From positions 1 to 14,749 of the forward strand of contig CALZZH010000041.1 in NCBI GenBank assembly GCA_945830595.1: a stretch of DNA of 14,749 nucleotides, given 5' to 3'. A model generated the notes under the pieces. The model was not told where the DNA came from, searched no databases, and was given only the letters and a program-made list of their open reading frames with translations. Positions within the stretch are counted from its first letter, which is position 1, and each line of letters begins with the position of its first letter. Positions 6,765 to 12,517 of this stretch are shown here, one piece after another. The translations under genes were made by a program, and so were the position numbers. This DNA comes from Avoscillospira sp945864925 (GTDB lineage Bacteria > Bacillota > Clostridia > Oscillospirales > Oscillospiraceae).

Positions 6765-8402
6765 ATGGCAAAACAGATTGTTTACGGAGAAGACGCCCGC
6801 AAGGCGCTGCAGTCCGGTATTGACCAGCTGGCCAACACCGTCAAGGTCACCCTGGGCCCCAAGGGCCGCAACGTGGTGCTGGGCAAGAAGTACGGCACGC
6901 CCCTGGTCACCAATGACGGCGTGACCATCGCCAAGGATGTGGAGCTGGAAGACGCTTTTGAGAACATGGGCGCCCAGCTGGTTCGTGAGGTTGCCACCAA
7001 GACCAACGACGCCGCCGGCGACGGTACCACCACCGCCACTGTCCTGGCGCAGGCGATTATCCATGAAGGCCTGAAGAACGTGACCGCCGGTGCCAACCCC
7101 ATGGTCATGCGCAAGGGCATTGAGAAGGCTGTCGCCACGGCTGTGGATGCCATCAAGGCCAACTCTGAGGCCGTCAAGGGCTCCGACGATATCGCCAGAG
7201 TCGGCGCCGTGTCCTCCAGCGACGAGTCCGTCGGCAAGCTGATTGCCGAGGCTATGGAGAAGGTTACCTCCAACGGCGTCATCACCATCGAAGAGTCCAA
7301 GACCGCAGAAACCGGCCTGGAAGTGGTGGAAGGCATGCAGTTCGACCGCGGCTATATCTCCCCCTACATGGTCACGGACACGGAGAAGATGGAAGCCGTT
7401 GTGGATGATCCCTATATCCTGATCACCGACAAGAAGATTTCCTCCATCCAGGAGATCCTGCCCATCCTGGAGCAGCTGATCAAGGCCGGCAAGAAGCCCT
7501 TCATCATTGCGGAAGATGTGGAAGGCGACGCTCTGAGCACCCTGCTGGTCAACCGCCTGCGCGGCAACTTCACCTGCGTCTGCGTCAAGGCCCCCGGCTT
7601 CGGCGACCGCCGCAAGGAAATGCTGAAGGATATCGCCGTGCTCACCGGCGGCACTGTCATCTCCAGCGAACTGAACATGGATCTGCAGGATGTCCAGCTC
7701 AGCGACCTGGGCCGTGCCCGTCAGATCAAGGTCAGCAAGGACAACACCGTCATCATCGACGGCTGCGGCGATCCCGCTGCCATTGCCGACCGTGTCCATG
7801 AGATCAAGGCTACGCTGGCTGTGACCACCTCCGATTATGACAAAGAGAAGCTCCAGGAGCGGCTGGCCAAGCTGTCCGGCGGCGTCGCCGTCATCCGCGT
7901 GGGCGCCCAGACCGAGGTTGCCATGAAGGAGCAGAAGCTGCGTGTGGAGGATGCTCTGAACGCCACCCGTGCTGCCGTGGAAGAGGGCATCGTGGCCGGC
8001 GGCGGCACGGCCTATGTCAACGCCATTCCCGCTGTGGAGAGCCTGATTGCCAAGCTGTCCGGCGACGAAAAGACCGGTGCGCAGATCATTGCCAAGGCCC
8101 TGCAGGCGCCTGTCCGCCAGATCGCGGAGAACGCCGGTGTGGATGGCTCCATCGTCTATGATAAGATCCGCTCCAGCGAGAAGGTTGGCTTCGGCTATAA
8201 CGCCTACAGCGAGACCTACTGCGACATGATTGAGAACGGCATCGTGGATCCCACCAAGGTGACCCGCTCCGCTCTGGAGAACGCTGCTTCCATCGCGGCC
8301 TGCGTCCTGACCACCGAGTCCCTGGTGGCCGACAAGCCCGATCCCGCTGCGGATGCCGCCATGGCGGCAGCTGCCAACGGTGCCGGCGGCGGTATGTATT
8401 AA
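6765..8402 (+). CDS. groEL: Chaperonin GroEL (Hsp60)
   Basis: This 545-residue ATP-driven chaperonin assembles into double heptameric rings and folds proteins with GroES. The N-terminus MAKQIVYGEDARKAL, the nucleotide motif TLGPKGRNVVL (29-39), GDGTTTAT (85-92, with the ATP-hydrolysis Asp86) and the late GGGTAYVNA segment are all standard. The C-terminus ends in AAANGAGGGMY, a short version of the usual GGM-repeat tail that lines the cavity floor. The start is the ATG at 6765, 10 nt after AAAGGAGA (6748-6755). It is full length with no disruption. It is transcribed with groES under CIRCE control and is followed by a terminator. Confidence 0.98.
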   Translation: MAKQIVYGEDARKALQSGIDQLANTVKVTLGPKGRNVVLGKKYGTPLVTNDGVTIAKDVELEDAFENMGAQLVREVATKTNDAAGDGTTTATVLAQAIIHEGLKNVTAGANPMVMRKGIEKAVATAVDAIKANSEAVKGSDDIARVGAVSSSDESVGKLIAEAMEKVTSNGVITIEESKTAETGLEVVEGMQFDRGYISPYMVTDTEKMEAVVDDPYILITDKKISSIQEILPILEQLIKAGKKPFIIAEDVEGDALSTLLVNRLRGNFTCVCVKAPGFGDRRKEMLKDIAVLTGGTVISSELNMDLQDVQLSDLGRARQIKVSKDNTVIIDGCGDPAAIADRVHEIKATLAVTTSDYDKEKLQERLAKLSGGVAVIRVGAQTEVAMKEQKLRVEDALNATRAAVEEGIVAGGGTAYVNAIPAVESLIAKLSGDEKTGAQIIAKALQAPVRQIAENAGVDGSIVYDKIRSSEKVGFGYNAYSETYCDMIENGIVDPTKVTRSALENAASIAACVLTTESLVADKPDPAADAAMAAAANGAGGGMY

Positions 8403-8424
8403 TCCATTTCCCCCCAATAGACCG

Positions 8425-8458
8425 ACCCCCGGACGTCCTCAAGACGCCCGGGGGTTTT
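8425..8458 (+). terminator. Rho-independent terminator of groES-groEL
   Basis: ACCCCCGG (8425-8432) pairs with CCGGGGGT (8448-8455). The stem continues, after one mismatch, with CGTC/GACG around a CTCAA loop, and is followed by TTTT (8455-8458). It lies 22 nt after the groEL stop. The T-run is short but the stem is very stable. Confidence 0.8.
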
Positions 8459-8467
8459 GCATGATGG

Positions 8468-8490
8468 GTAGGGCGGGGATCGCCCTGGCC
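8468..8490 (+). repeat. Degenerate REP-like element downstream of the RAYT gene
   Basis: It shares the first eleven bases (GTAGGGCGGGG) with the three exact REP copies but then diverges to ATCGCCCTGGCC. It can still fold through AGGGCG (8470-8475) and CGCCCT (8481-8486). It is in the same orientation as the upstream copy at 9043-9066, so the two bracket the transposase gene. The relation is inferred from the shared head and position. Confidence 0.5.
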
Positions 8491-8510
8491 GGACTGGAAC
8501 GAAGTACTGA

Positions 8511-9014
8511 TCAGACACGAAAGTCCGGCTCTTTTCCGCTTTCCAGCCATTTAGCGGGATTTTCCTCCATGTATTTGCAGGCAGCCAAATAACCTGCTTC
8601 ATTACGGAGTACCCGCTCATAAAAAGAAGCCTGAAAAATTGCGCGCCCCGGCGTTTGATCCCGTTGGTTACAAAGGCGGGTAGCCAAAGATTTCCATGCG
8701 CCGACAACAGCAGAGAGCGTAGGGCGGGGGCTTGCCCCCGCCGTATCAGTCAAAGTCAAAATCGCATGGATATGGTTGGGCATGATAACATAGTGGTCGA
8801 TTTTGACATTCGGAAAACGGATTTCCAAGGCTAGAAGCTGATCTTCCACAATTTTTCCATGAGCAGACAACATGAGGGCGGCGGGGGCAAGCCCCCGCCC
8901 TACGGTGGATAGGCTCGGACAAGCCGGCTTGGTCTGAATGGTTACAAAGTAAGAGCCGTTTTGACTGTAGTCATAGCATTTGAGCCGCGGGTGTTTTCGT
9001 TTGGGAAGATCCAT
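8511..9014 (-). CDS. REP-associated tyrosine transposase (RAYT, Y1/HUH family)
   Basis: This 167-residue protein is a single-copy relative of IS200/IS605 TnpA that nicks single-stranded DNA through a covalent 5'-phosphotyrosine link and acts on REP palindromes. The HUH motif is His81-Ile82-His83 in HYVIMPNHIHAI. The C-terminal RNEAGYLAACKYMEENPAKW is the RAYT signature, with Tyr142 the likely nucleophile (Tyr148 the alternative), and FYERVLRNE precedes it. The start is the ATG at 9014, 7 nt after GAGG (9022-9025). No promoter of its own was seen, so expression may depend on read-through from the luxS-mtnN operon. Two 24-bp REP copies lie in frame within the gene and encode residues 38-45 and about 91-99. 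By eye its codons look more AT-rich than its neighbours', which suggests acquired DNA. The frame is intact. Confidence 0.88.
   Translation of the reverse strand: MDLPKRKHPRLKCYDYSQNGSYFVTIQTKPACPSLSTVGRGLAPAALMLSAHGKIVEDQLLALEIRFPNVKIDHYVIMPNHIHAILTLTDTAGASPRPTLSAVVGAWKSLATRLCNQRDQTPGRAIFQASFYERVLRNEAGYLAACKYMEENPAKWLESGKEPDFRV
8719..8742 (+). repeat. REP palindrome A, inside the RAYT gene
   Basis: GTAG followed by a perfect hairpin: 9-bp arms GGCGGGGGC (8723-8731) and GCCCCCGCC (8734-8742) with a TT loop. All 24 bases are identical to the copies at 8880-8903 (inverted) and 9043-9066. Read on the coding strand it supplies residues about 91-99 of the transposase (AGASPRP), just after the HUH motif. 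Confidence 0.9.
8880..8903 (-). repeat. REP palindrome B, inside the RAYT gene, inverted
   Basis: The same 24-bp element in minus orientation (GTAG at 8903-8900, then the 9-bp hairpin with AA between the arms on the plus strand). It covers exactly eight codons of the transposase, V38 to A45 (VGRGLAPA). With copy A it forms an inverted pair 137 nt apart, the arrangement of the paired REPs called BIMEs in enterobacteria. Confidence 0.9.
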
Positions 9015-9042
9015 TTCATAACCTCAAAACATATTAAAAAAT

Positions 9043-9066
9043 GTAGGGCGGGGGCTTGCCCCCGCC
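9043..9066 (+). repeat. REP palindrome C between mtnN and the RAYT gene
   Basis: The third exact copy of the 24-bp REP (GTAG at 9043-9046, stem arms 9047-9055 and 9058-9066, TT loop). It lies 11 nt after the mtnN stop and 28 nt before the RAYT start codon. Read on the minus strand the hairpin is followed, after five bases, by six T (9041-9036), so it may also form the 3' end of the luxS-mtnN transcript, though the gap is long for an efficient intrinsic terminator. Confidence 0.88.
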
Positions 9067-9077
9067 GGACAGTTTTG

Positions 9078-9770
9078 TCAGATCTCCTGCACCAGGGCCT
9101 CCACCAGTTTGGCGGAGCGCTCAGCGGCCAGACGCTCGAAGGTGGGATAGTCCATCTCCGCTGTGTGGTCGGCCTTGTCGGAGATGGCGCGGATCACCAG
9201 GAAGGGAATGCCGTTGCGGTAGGCGGCGTGGGCGATGGCCGCGCCTTCCATTTCTGTGCAGATTCCACCCACATGGGCCAGAATGGCCTCCTTTTCAGCG
9301 GCTTCGGCAATGAACTGATCGCCGGAGACAATGCGGCCCCGCTTGCAGCCCACACCCTGGGCCCGGCACAGCTCCTCTGCCAGGCCGGCCATGCGGGCGT
9401 CCGCCGGGAAGGCCAGCACGTCCATACCCGGCACCTGGCCCCAGGGATAGCCGAAGGGCCCCACATGGAAATCGTGGTAGGCCAAGTCGTCGGAAATGGC
9501 GATGTCGCAGATATCCAGAGCTGCGTCCAGGGAGCCGGCGATGCCGGTGTTGATGACGTGGGTCACCTGGTAGAGATCCACCAGAATTTGCACGCAGAGG
9601 GCGGCGTTGACCTTGCCTACGCCGCTCTGCACCACCACAACCTCGGTGCTGTGCAGCGTGCCGCGGAAAAAGTTCATACCCGTGCGGCTTTCCACGCGGA
9701 CGTTGGACATGTGTGCTTTCAGTGTCTCCACTTCCAAAGCCATGGCGCCGATGATACCGATGATATTCAT
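9078..9770 (-). CDS. mtnN: 5'-methylthioadenosine/S-adenosylhomocysteine nucleosidase
   Basis: This 230-residue enzyme (also called Pfs or MTAN) removes adenine from S-adenosylhomocysteine, giving S-ribosylhomocysteine for LuxS, and from methylthioadenosine. Motifs run in order: GIIGAMALEVE with catalytic base Glu13, SGVGKVNAA (49-57), NTGIAGSLD (74-82), SGDQFI (149-154), EMEGAAIAH with ribose-binding Glu175, and RAISDKAD with catalytic Asp198. Length is normal. The start is the ATG at 9770 with GGAGGAGG just upstream, and it begins 15 nt after the luxS stop, so the two are co-translated from one message. It is the last gene of the operon, immediately before a REP hairpin. Confidence 0.96.
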   Translation of the reverse strand: MNIIGIIGAMALEVETLKAHMSNVRVESRTGMNFFRGTLHSTEVVVVQSGVGKVNAALCVQILVDLYQVTHVINTGIAGSLDAALDICDIAISDDLAYHDFHVGPFGYPWGQVPGMDVLAFPADARMAGLAEELCRAQGVGCKRGRIVSGDQFIAEAAEKEAILAHVGGICTEMEGAAIAHAAYRNGIPFLVIRAISDKADHTAEMDYPTFERLAAERSAKLVEALVQEI

Positions 9771-9785
9771 AAGAATCCTCCTCCG

Positions 9786-10265
9786 TTATTCGGGATAAAC
9801 CAGCCGGTCCTGGGTGATGCCGCACAGCACCTGCTCCAGATACCGCCGGGCCAGATACCGCGCCATGGGCAGGTTCATATCCAGATAGTTGCCGCAGTCC
9901 CGGGCAGAGGCGCCGGGGACGTCGCCCTGGAAGTCCCGGATAAACTGGAACATCTCCACCAGCAGAGGGACGATGTCCCGGCTTTCCAGTTTCCCGGCCA
10001 ACAGCAGGTAGAAGCCCGTCCGGCAGCCCATGGGGCCAAAATAGATGGTCCGGTTCTTCCACTGGGGATGGTTGCGCAGGAAGGTGGCGCCCAGGTGTTC
10101 AATGGTGTGGACCTCCGCCGTGTTCATGACCGGCTCTTCATTGGGGCGGGTCATGCGCAGATCGAAGGTTGTGATGGTTTCGGCGCCGATCTGATCCACT
10201 CGGGAGACGTAGACGCCGGGCTGCAGCCGCAGATGATCAATGGTAAAACTTGCAATCTTTTCCAT
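9786..10265 (-). CDS. luxS: S-ribosylhomocysteine lyase LuxS
   Basis: This 159-residue metalloenzyme splits S-ribosylhomocysteine into homocysteine and 4,5-dihydroxy-2,3-pentanedione, the precursor of autoinducer AI-2. The metal ligands are all present: HTIEH (His53 and His57, with Glu56 as base) and Cys124 in ARDCGNYLDMN. The catalytic Cys81 lies in FGPMGCRTGFYL. The N-terminus MEKIASFTIDH is the standard LuxS start. The ATG at 10265 follows GAGG (10272-10275) by 6 nt. A GTG at 10277 overlaps the upstream stop as GTGA but lacks a ribosome site and is not used here. That overlap region makes translational coupling to the upstream ferredoxin-like gene likely. AI-2 signalling is not shown; the role may be only recycling of the methyl-cycle by-product. 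Confidence 0.97.
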   Translation of the reverse strand: MEKIASFTIDHLRLQPGVYVSRVDQIGAETITTFDLRMTRPNEEPVMNTAEVHTIEHLGATFLRNHPQWKNRTIYFGPMGCRTGFYLLLAGKLESRDIVPLLVEMFQFIRDFQGDVPGASARDCGNYLDMNLPMARYLARRYLEQVLCGITQDRLVYPE

Positions 10266-10273
10266 GGGATACC

Positions 10274-11380
10274 TCACACTGTGATCAAATGATAATCCAT
10301 GACGCCCAGGCCGATTTCCTGACCGTGTTCCGGTCCGGTGCGCCAGTTGGTGGTGGGATGGGTTCCGGTAAAGCGATCGGGAACGCCGGCCCGTTCGGCC
10401 AGAATGCTCATGGGGTTCACGGGCTGCCGGTTGACGGCGTCGGCGCAGGCCACGTCGATGGCCACGGGATCAAAGGAGGCGAACATGCCCACATCGGGGA
10501 CGATGGCGGCGTCGTTTTCCCCGTGGCAGTCGCAGTTGGGGGATACCTGGTTAACAATGTTGATATGGAAATTGGGCCGGCCGTCCACCACGGCCTTGGC
10601 GTATTCGGCAATTTTCCGGTTGAGGTTGGAGAAGGTCTCGTCGTGAGCCGGGTGGACAGCGTCCTTGGGACACGCGCCGATACAGCGTCCGCAGCCGGCG
10701 CACTTGGCATGGTCGATCCAGGCCTTGCCGTTCTCATCAAATTGCGGGCCGTCGTGGGCGCAGATCCTGGCGCAGGCGTGGCAGCCAATGCACAGGTCCT
10801 GATCGACATAGGGTTTTCCGGCGGAGTGCATCTCCATTTTGCCGGCCCGGGAGCCGCAGCCCATACCCAGGTTCTTCAGTGCGCCGCCGAAACCGGTGCA
10901 TTCATGCCCTTTGAAGTGGTTCAGGGAGATGACAATATCGGCGTCCATAATGGCCCGCCCGATTTTGGCCGTCTGGCACAGGACACCGCCGCGGACCGGC
11001 ACCTCCACATCGTCGGTGCCCCTGAGGCCGTCGGCGATGAGGATCTGGCAGCCGGTGGACATGGGATTGAAGCCGTTGAGATTGGCCGTGTCCAGATGAT
11101 CCAGGGCGTTCTTCCGGGAACCCACATAGAGCGTGTTGCAGTCCGTCAAAAAGGGTCTTCCGCCCAGCTCCTTCACATAGTCCGCAACATACCGGGCAAA
11201 ATTGGGCCGGAGGAAGGCCAGATTGCCCAGCTCGCCGAAATGAATTTTGATGGCCACATATTTATCTTTGAAATCAATCTGATCCATGCCGGCAGCTTTC
11301 ATGAGCCGGCGGAGTTTGGTCTGGTGGTTCTGATTGCCCTCCATGCGAAAATCGGTGAAATAAACCGCAGCGCGTTCCAT
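10274..11380 (-). CDS. DUF362 protein with two 4Fe-4S clusters
   Basis: This 368-residue protein combines a DUF362 domain (residues about 35-185, with the conserved NHFKGHECTGFGGALKNLGMG segment) with a bacterial ferredoxin module. Cluster motifs are C197-x2-C200-x2-C203-x3-C207 and C227-x2-C230-x2-C233-x3-C237, both complete. The tail (FDPVAIDVACADAVN) also belongs to DUF362. No signal peptide or membrane segment is seen, so it should be cytoplasmic. The family is widespread in anaerobes; its reaction is unknown to me and an electron-transfer role is inferred only from the clusters. The start is the ATG at 11380, 8 nt after AGGAGG (11389-11394). It is the first gene of the operon with luxS and mtnN, a close-packed arrangement suggesting a shared need. 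Confidence 0.92.
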   Translation of the reverse strand: MERAAVYFTDFRMEGNQNHQTKLRRLMKAAGMDQIDFKDKYVAIKIHFGELGNLAFLRPNFARYVADYVKELGGRPFLTDCNTLYVGSRKNALDHLDTANLNGFNPMSTGCQILIADGLRGTDDVEVPVRGGVLCQTAKIGRAIMDADIVISLNHFKGHECTGFGGALKNLGMGCGSRAGKMEMHSAGKPYVDQDLCIGCHACARICAHDGPQFDENGKAWIDHAKCAGCGRCIGACPKDAVHPAHDETFSNLNRKIAEYAKAVVDGRPNFHINIVNQVSPNCDCHGENDAAIVPDVGMFASFDPVAIDVACADAVNRQPVNPMSILAERAGVPDRFTGTHPTTNWRTGPEHGQEIGLGVMDYHLITV

Positions 11381-11409
11381 GGTGCAGTCCTCCTTTGCTT
11401 AATAAATAC

Positions 11410-11438
11410 AGTATACTGACTTCGGACGCTCCTGTCAA
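11410..11438 (-). promoter_or_regulatory. Sigma-A promoter of the DUF362-luxS-mtnN operon
   Basis: On the minus strand, a consensus TTGACA (11438-11433), a 17-bp spacer and TATACT (11415-11410). Transcription should start near 11403, leaving a leader of about 23 nt. That is too short for a SAM or SAH riboswitch, so control, if any, is at initiation. Confidence 0.85.
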
Positions 11439-11466
11439 ATATCCCGCGCAATCCTGCAATTATCCA

Positions 11467-11495
11467 TTGTCAATTGCCGATGAATTTGATATAAT
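11467..11495 (+). promoter_or_regulatory. Sigma-A promoter of holB-ricT
   Basis: TTGTCA (11467-11472), a 17-bp spacer and a perfect TATAAT (11490-11495), divergent from the luxS operon promoter. A start near 11502 leaves only about 14 nt before the first possible ATG (11516) and 35 nt before the TTG at 11537. Confidence 0.75.
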
Positions 11496-11521
11496 AATTC
11501 ATATTATGGCGTGGTATGCGC

Positions 11522-11528
11522 AGGGGGG
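11522..11528 (+). promoter_or_regulatory. Ribosome binding site that favours a TTG start for holB
   Basis: AGGGGGG lies 8 nt before an in-frame TTG at 11537. The ATG at 11516 has no purine-rich site upstream of it. The site is inside the longer reading frame, so it either decides the start or is chance. Confidence 0.5.
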
Positions 11529-11536
11529 CGCTTTCT

Positions 11537-12481
11537 TTGGAATTTGCCGGGTTTCTTGGAAATAGTGACCTGAAACAGCGGCTTTCCGCATCCTTTTCTG
11601 CGGGGAAGATGGCCCATTGCTATCTGATTTGCGGGCCTGCCGGCTCCGGAAAGCGAACTCTGGCCAGAATTTTGGCGGCTGCGATGGAGTGCGGTGAAAG
11701 AAATGCGCCCTGCGGATGCTGCAGTGATTGCCGCAAAACCCTGGACGGATGCCACCCCGATGTGATTACCATAGATGAGCCGGAAAAAAAGACTGTCTCC
11801 GTGGAGCTGATTCGCCAGCTCCAGGCCGACGCCTACGTCCGGCCCAACGAGGGGCCGCGGAAGATTTATGTCATCCCCAGAGCCCAGGATATGACTGACA
11901 GCGCCCAGAACGCTCTGCTGAAGCTTATGGAAGAGCCGCCGGCCTACGTTGTGTTTCTGCTGCTGACCGACAATGCGGAAAAGCTGCTGCCAACCGTGCG
12001 CAGCCGCTGCGCCGAGCTGCGGCTGGAGCCGGTGGGGGAGCGGGAAGCTCTGCCGTGGCTGCAGAGGCAGTTCCCCCAAAAGGACGCCCAGAGTGTGCGG
12101 GCCGCGTGGTCCCGCGCCGGCGGCTTTCTGGGACAGGCGAAGGATCTGCTGCAGGGAGAACTGCAGCTGCCCCAGACGACGCAGTTTGCCCAGGCGTATG
12201 CGGCCGGCGACCGCTATGGCCTGACTCTGCTGCTGTGCTCCATGGAGAAGCTGCCCCGGGATAAGCTGCTGGAGGTCCTGAGCCAGTGGAAACAGCTGGT
12301 GGCAGACGCCCTGCTGGTGCGGGCTGGACTTCCCGGCGGGCCGGAGGCCACTGCTCTGGGCCAGCATCGCACTGCGCCTGCCCTGGCTGTTGCGGCCAAT
12401 TTGATTCAACAGGCCATGGAGCATTGCACTGCCAATCTCGGCGCAGGCCATATCTGTGGCTGGCTGGCGGTGAATCTATAA
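11537..12481 (+). CDS. holB: DNA polymerase III delta' subunit
   Basis: This clamp-loader subunit helps load the beta sliding clamp during chromosome replication. From the TTG start it has 314 residues; from the ATG at 11516 it would have 321. Walker A is GPAGSGKR (33-40). A zinc module C-x6-C-x2-C-x2-C follows (Cys52, 59, 62, 65). NALLKLMEEPP and the SRC motif in TVRSRCAEL mark the AAA+ domain of delta'/DnaX type. The weaker-conserved C-terminal half is the collar domain. The TTG start is preferred because AGGGGGG lies 8 nt before it and the resulting beginning MEFAGFLGN fits the family better than the longer one. ricT follows after 36 nt, the conserved Firmicutes gene order. Confidence 0.9.
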   Translation: MEFAGFLGNSDLKQRLSASFSAGKMAHCYLICGPAGSGKRTLARILAAAMECGERNAPCGCCSDCRKTLDGCHPDVITIDEPEKKTVSVELIRQLQADAYVRPNEGPRKIYVIPRAQDMTDSAQNALLKLMEEPPAYVVFLLLTDNAEKLLPTVRSRCAELRLEPVGEREALPWLQRQFPQKDAQSVRAAWSRAGGFLGQAKDLLQGELQLPQTTQFAQAYAAGDRYGLTLLLCSMEKLPRDKLLEVLSQWKQLVADALLVRAGLPGGPEATALGQHRTAPALAVAANLIQQAMEHCTANLGAGHICGWLAVNL

Positions 12482-12517
12482 TCCCGTTTTGACCGATTCA
12501 ATGCAAAGGAGAACCAT

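Noticed and set aside
6690..8417. A 575-codon open frame antisense to groEL
   Set aside because: It mirrors the codon bias of groEL, has a low-complexity Gly/Ala/Asp/His composition, no ribosome site and no family resemblance.
8511..9014. RAYT gene as a pseudogene broken by REP insertion
   Set aside because: Both REP copies keep the frame, the HUH and tyrosine motifs are intact, and a start with a ribosome site is present.
8719..9066. Possible CRISPR-like array from three identical 24-bp repeats
   Set aside because: Orientation alternates, spacing is unequal (137 and 139 nt), two copies are coding, and each repeat is a full palindrome typical of REP.
10266..10277. GTG start for luxS overlapping the upstream stop
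   Set aside because: No ribosome site precedes the GTG, while the ATG at 10265 has GAGG at 6 nt and gives the standard LuxS N-terminus.
8961..10292. A long plus-strand open frame across luxS and mtnN
   Set aside because: It is antisense to two enzymes with all catalytic residues present and reads as biased, meaningless protein.
11381..11410. SAM or SAH riboswitch before the luxS operon
   Set aside because: The promoter leaves a leader of only about 23 nt, too short for any such aptamer.
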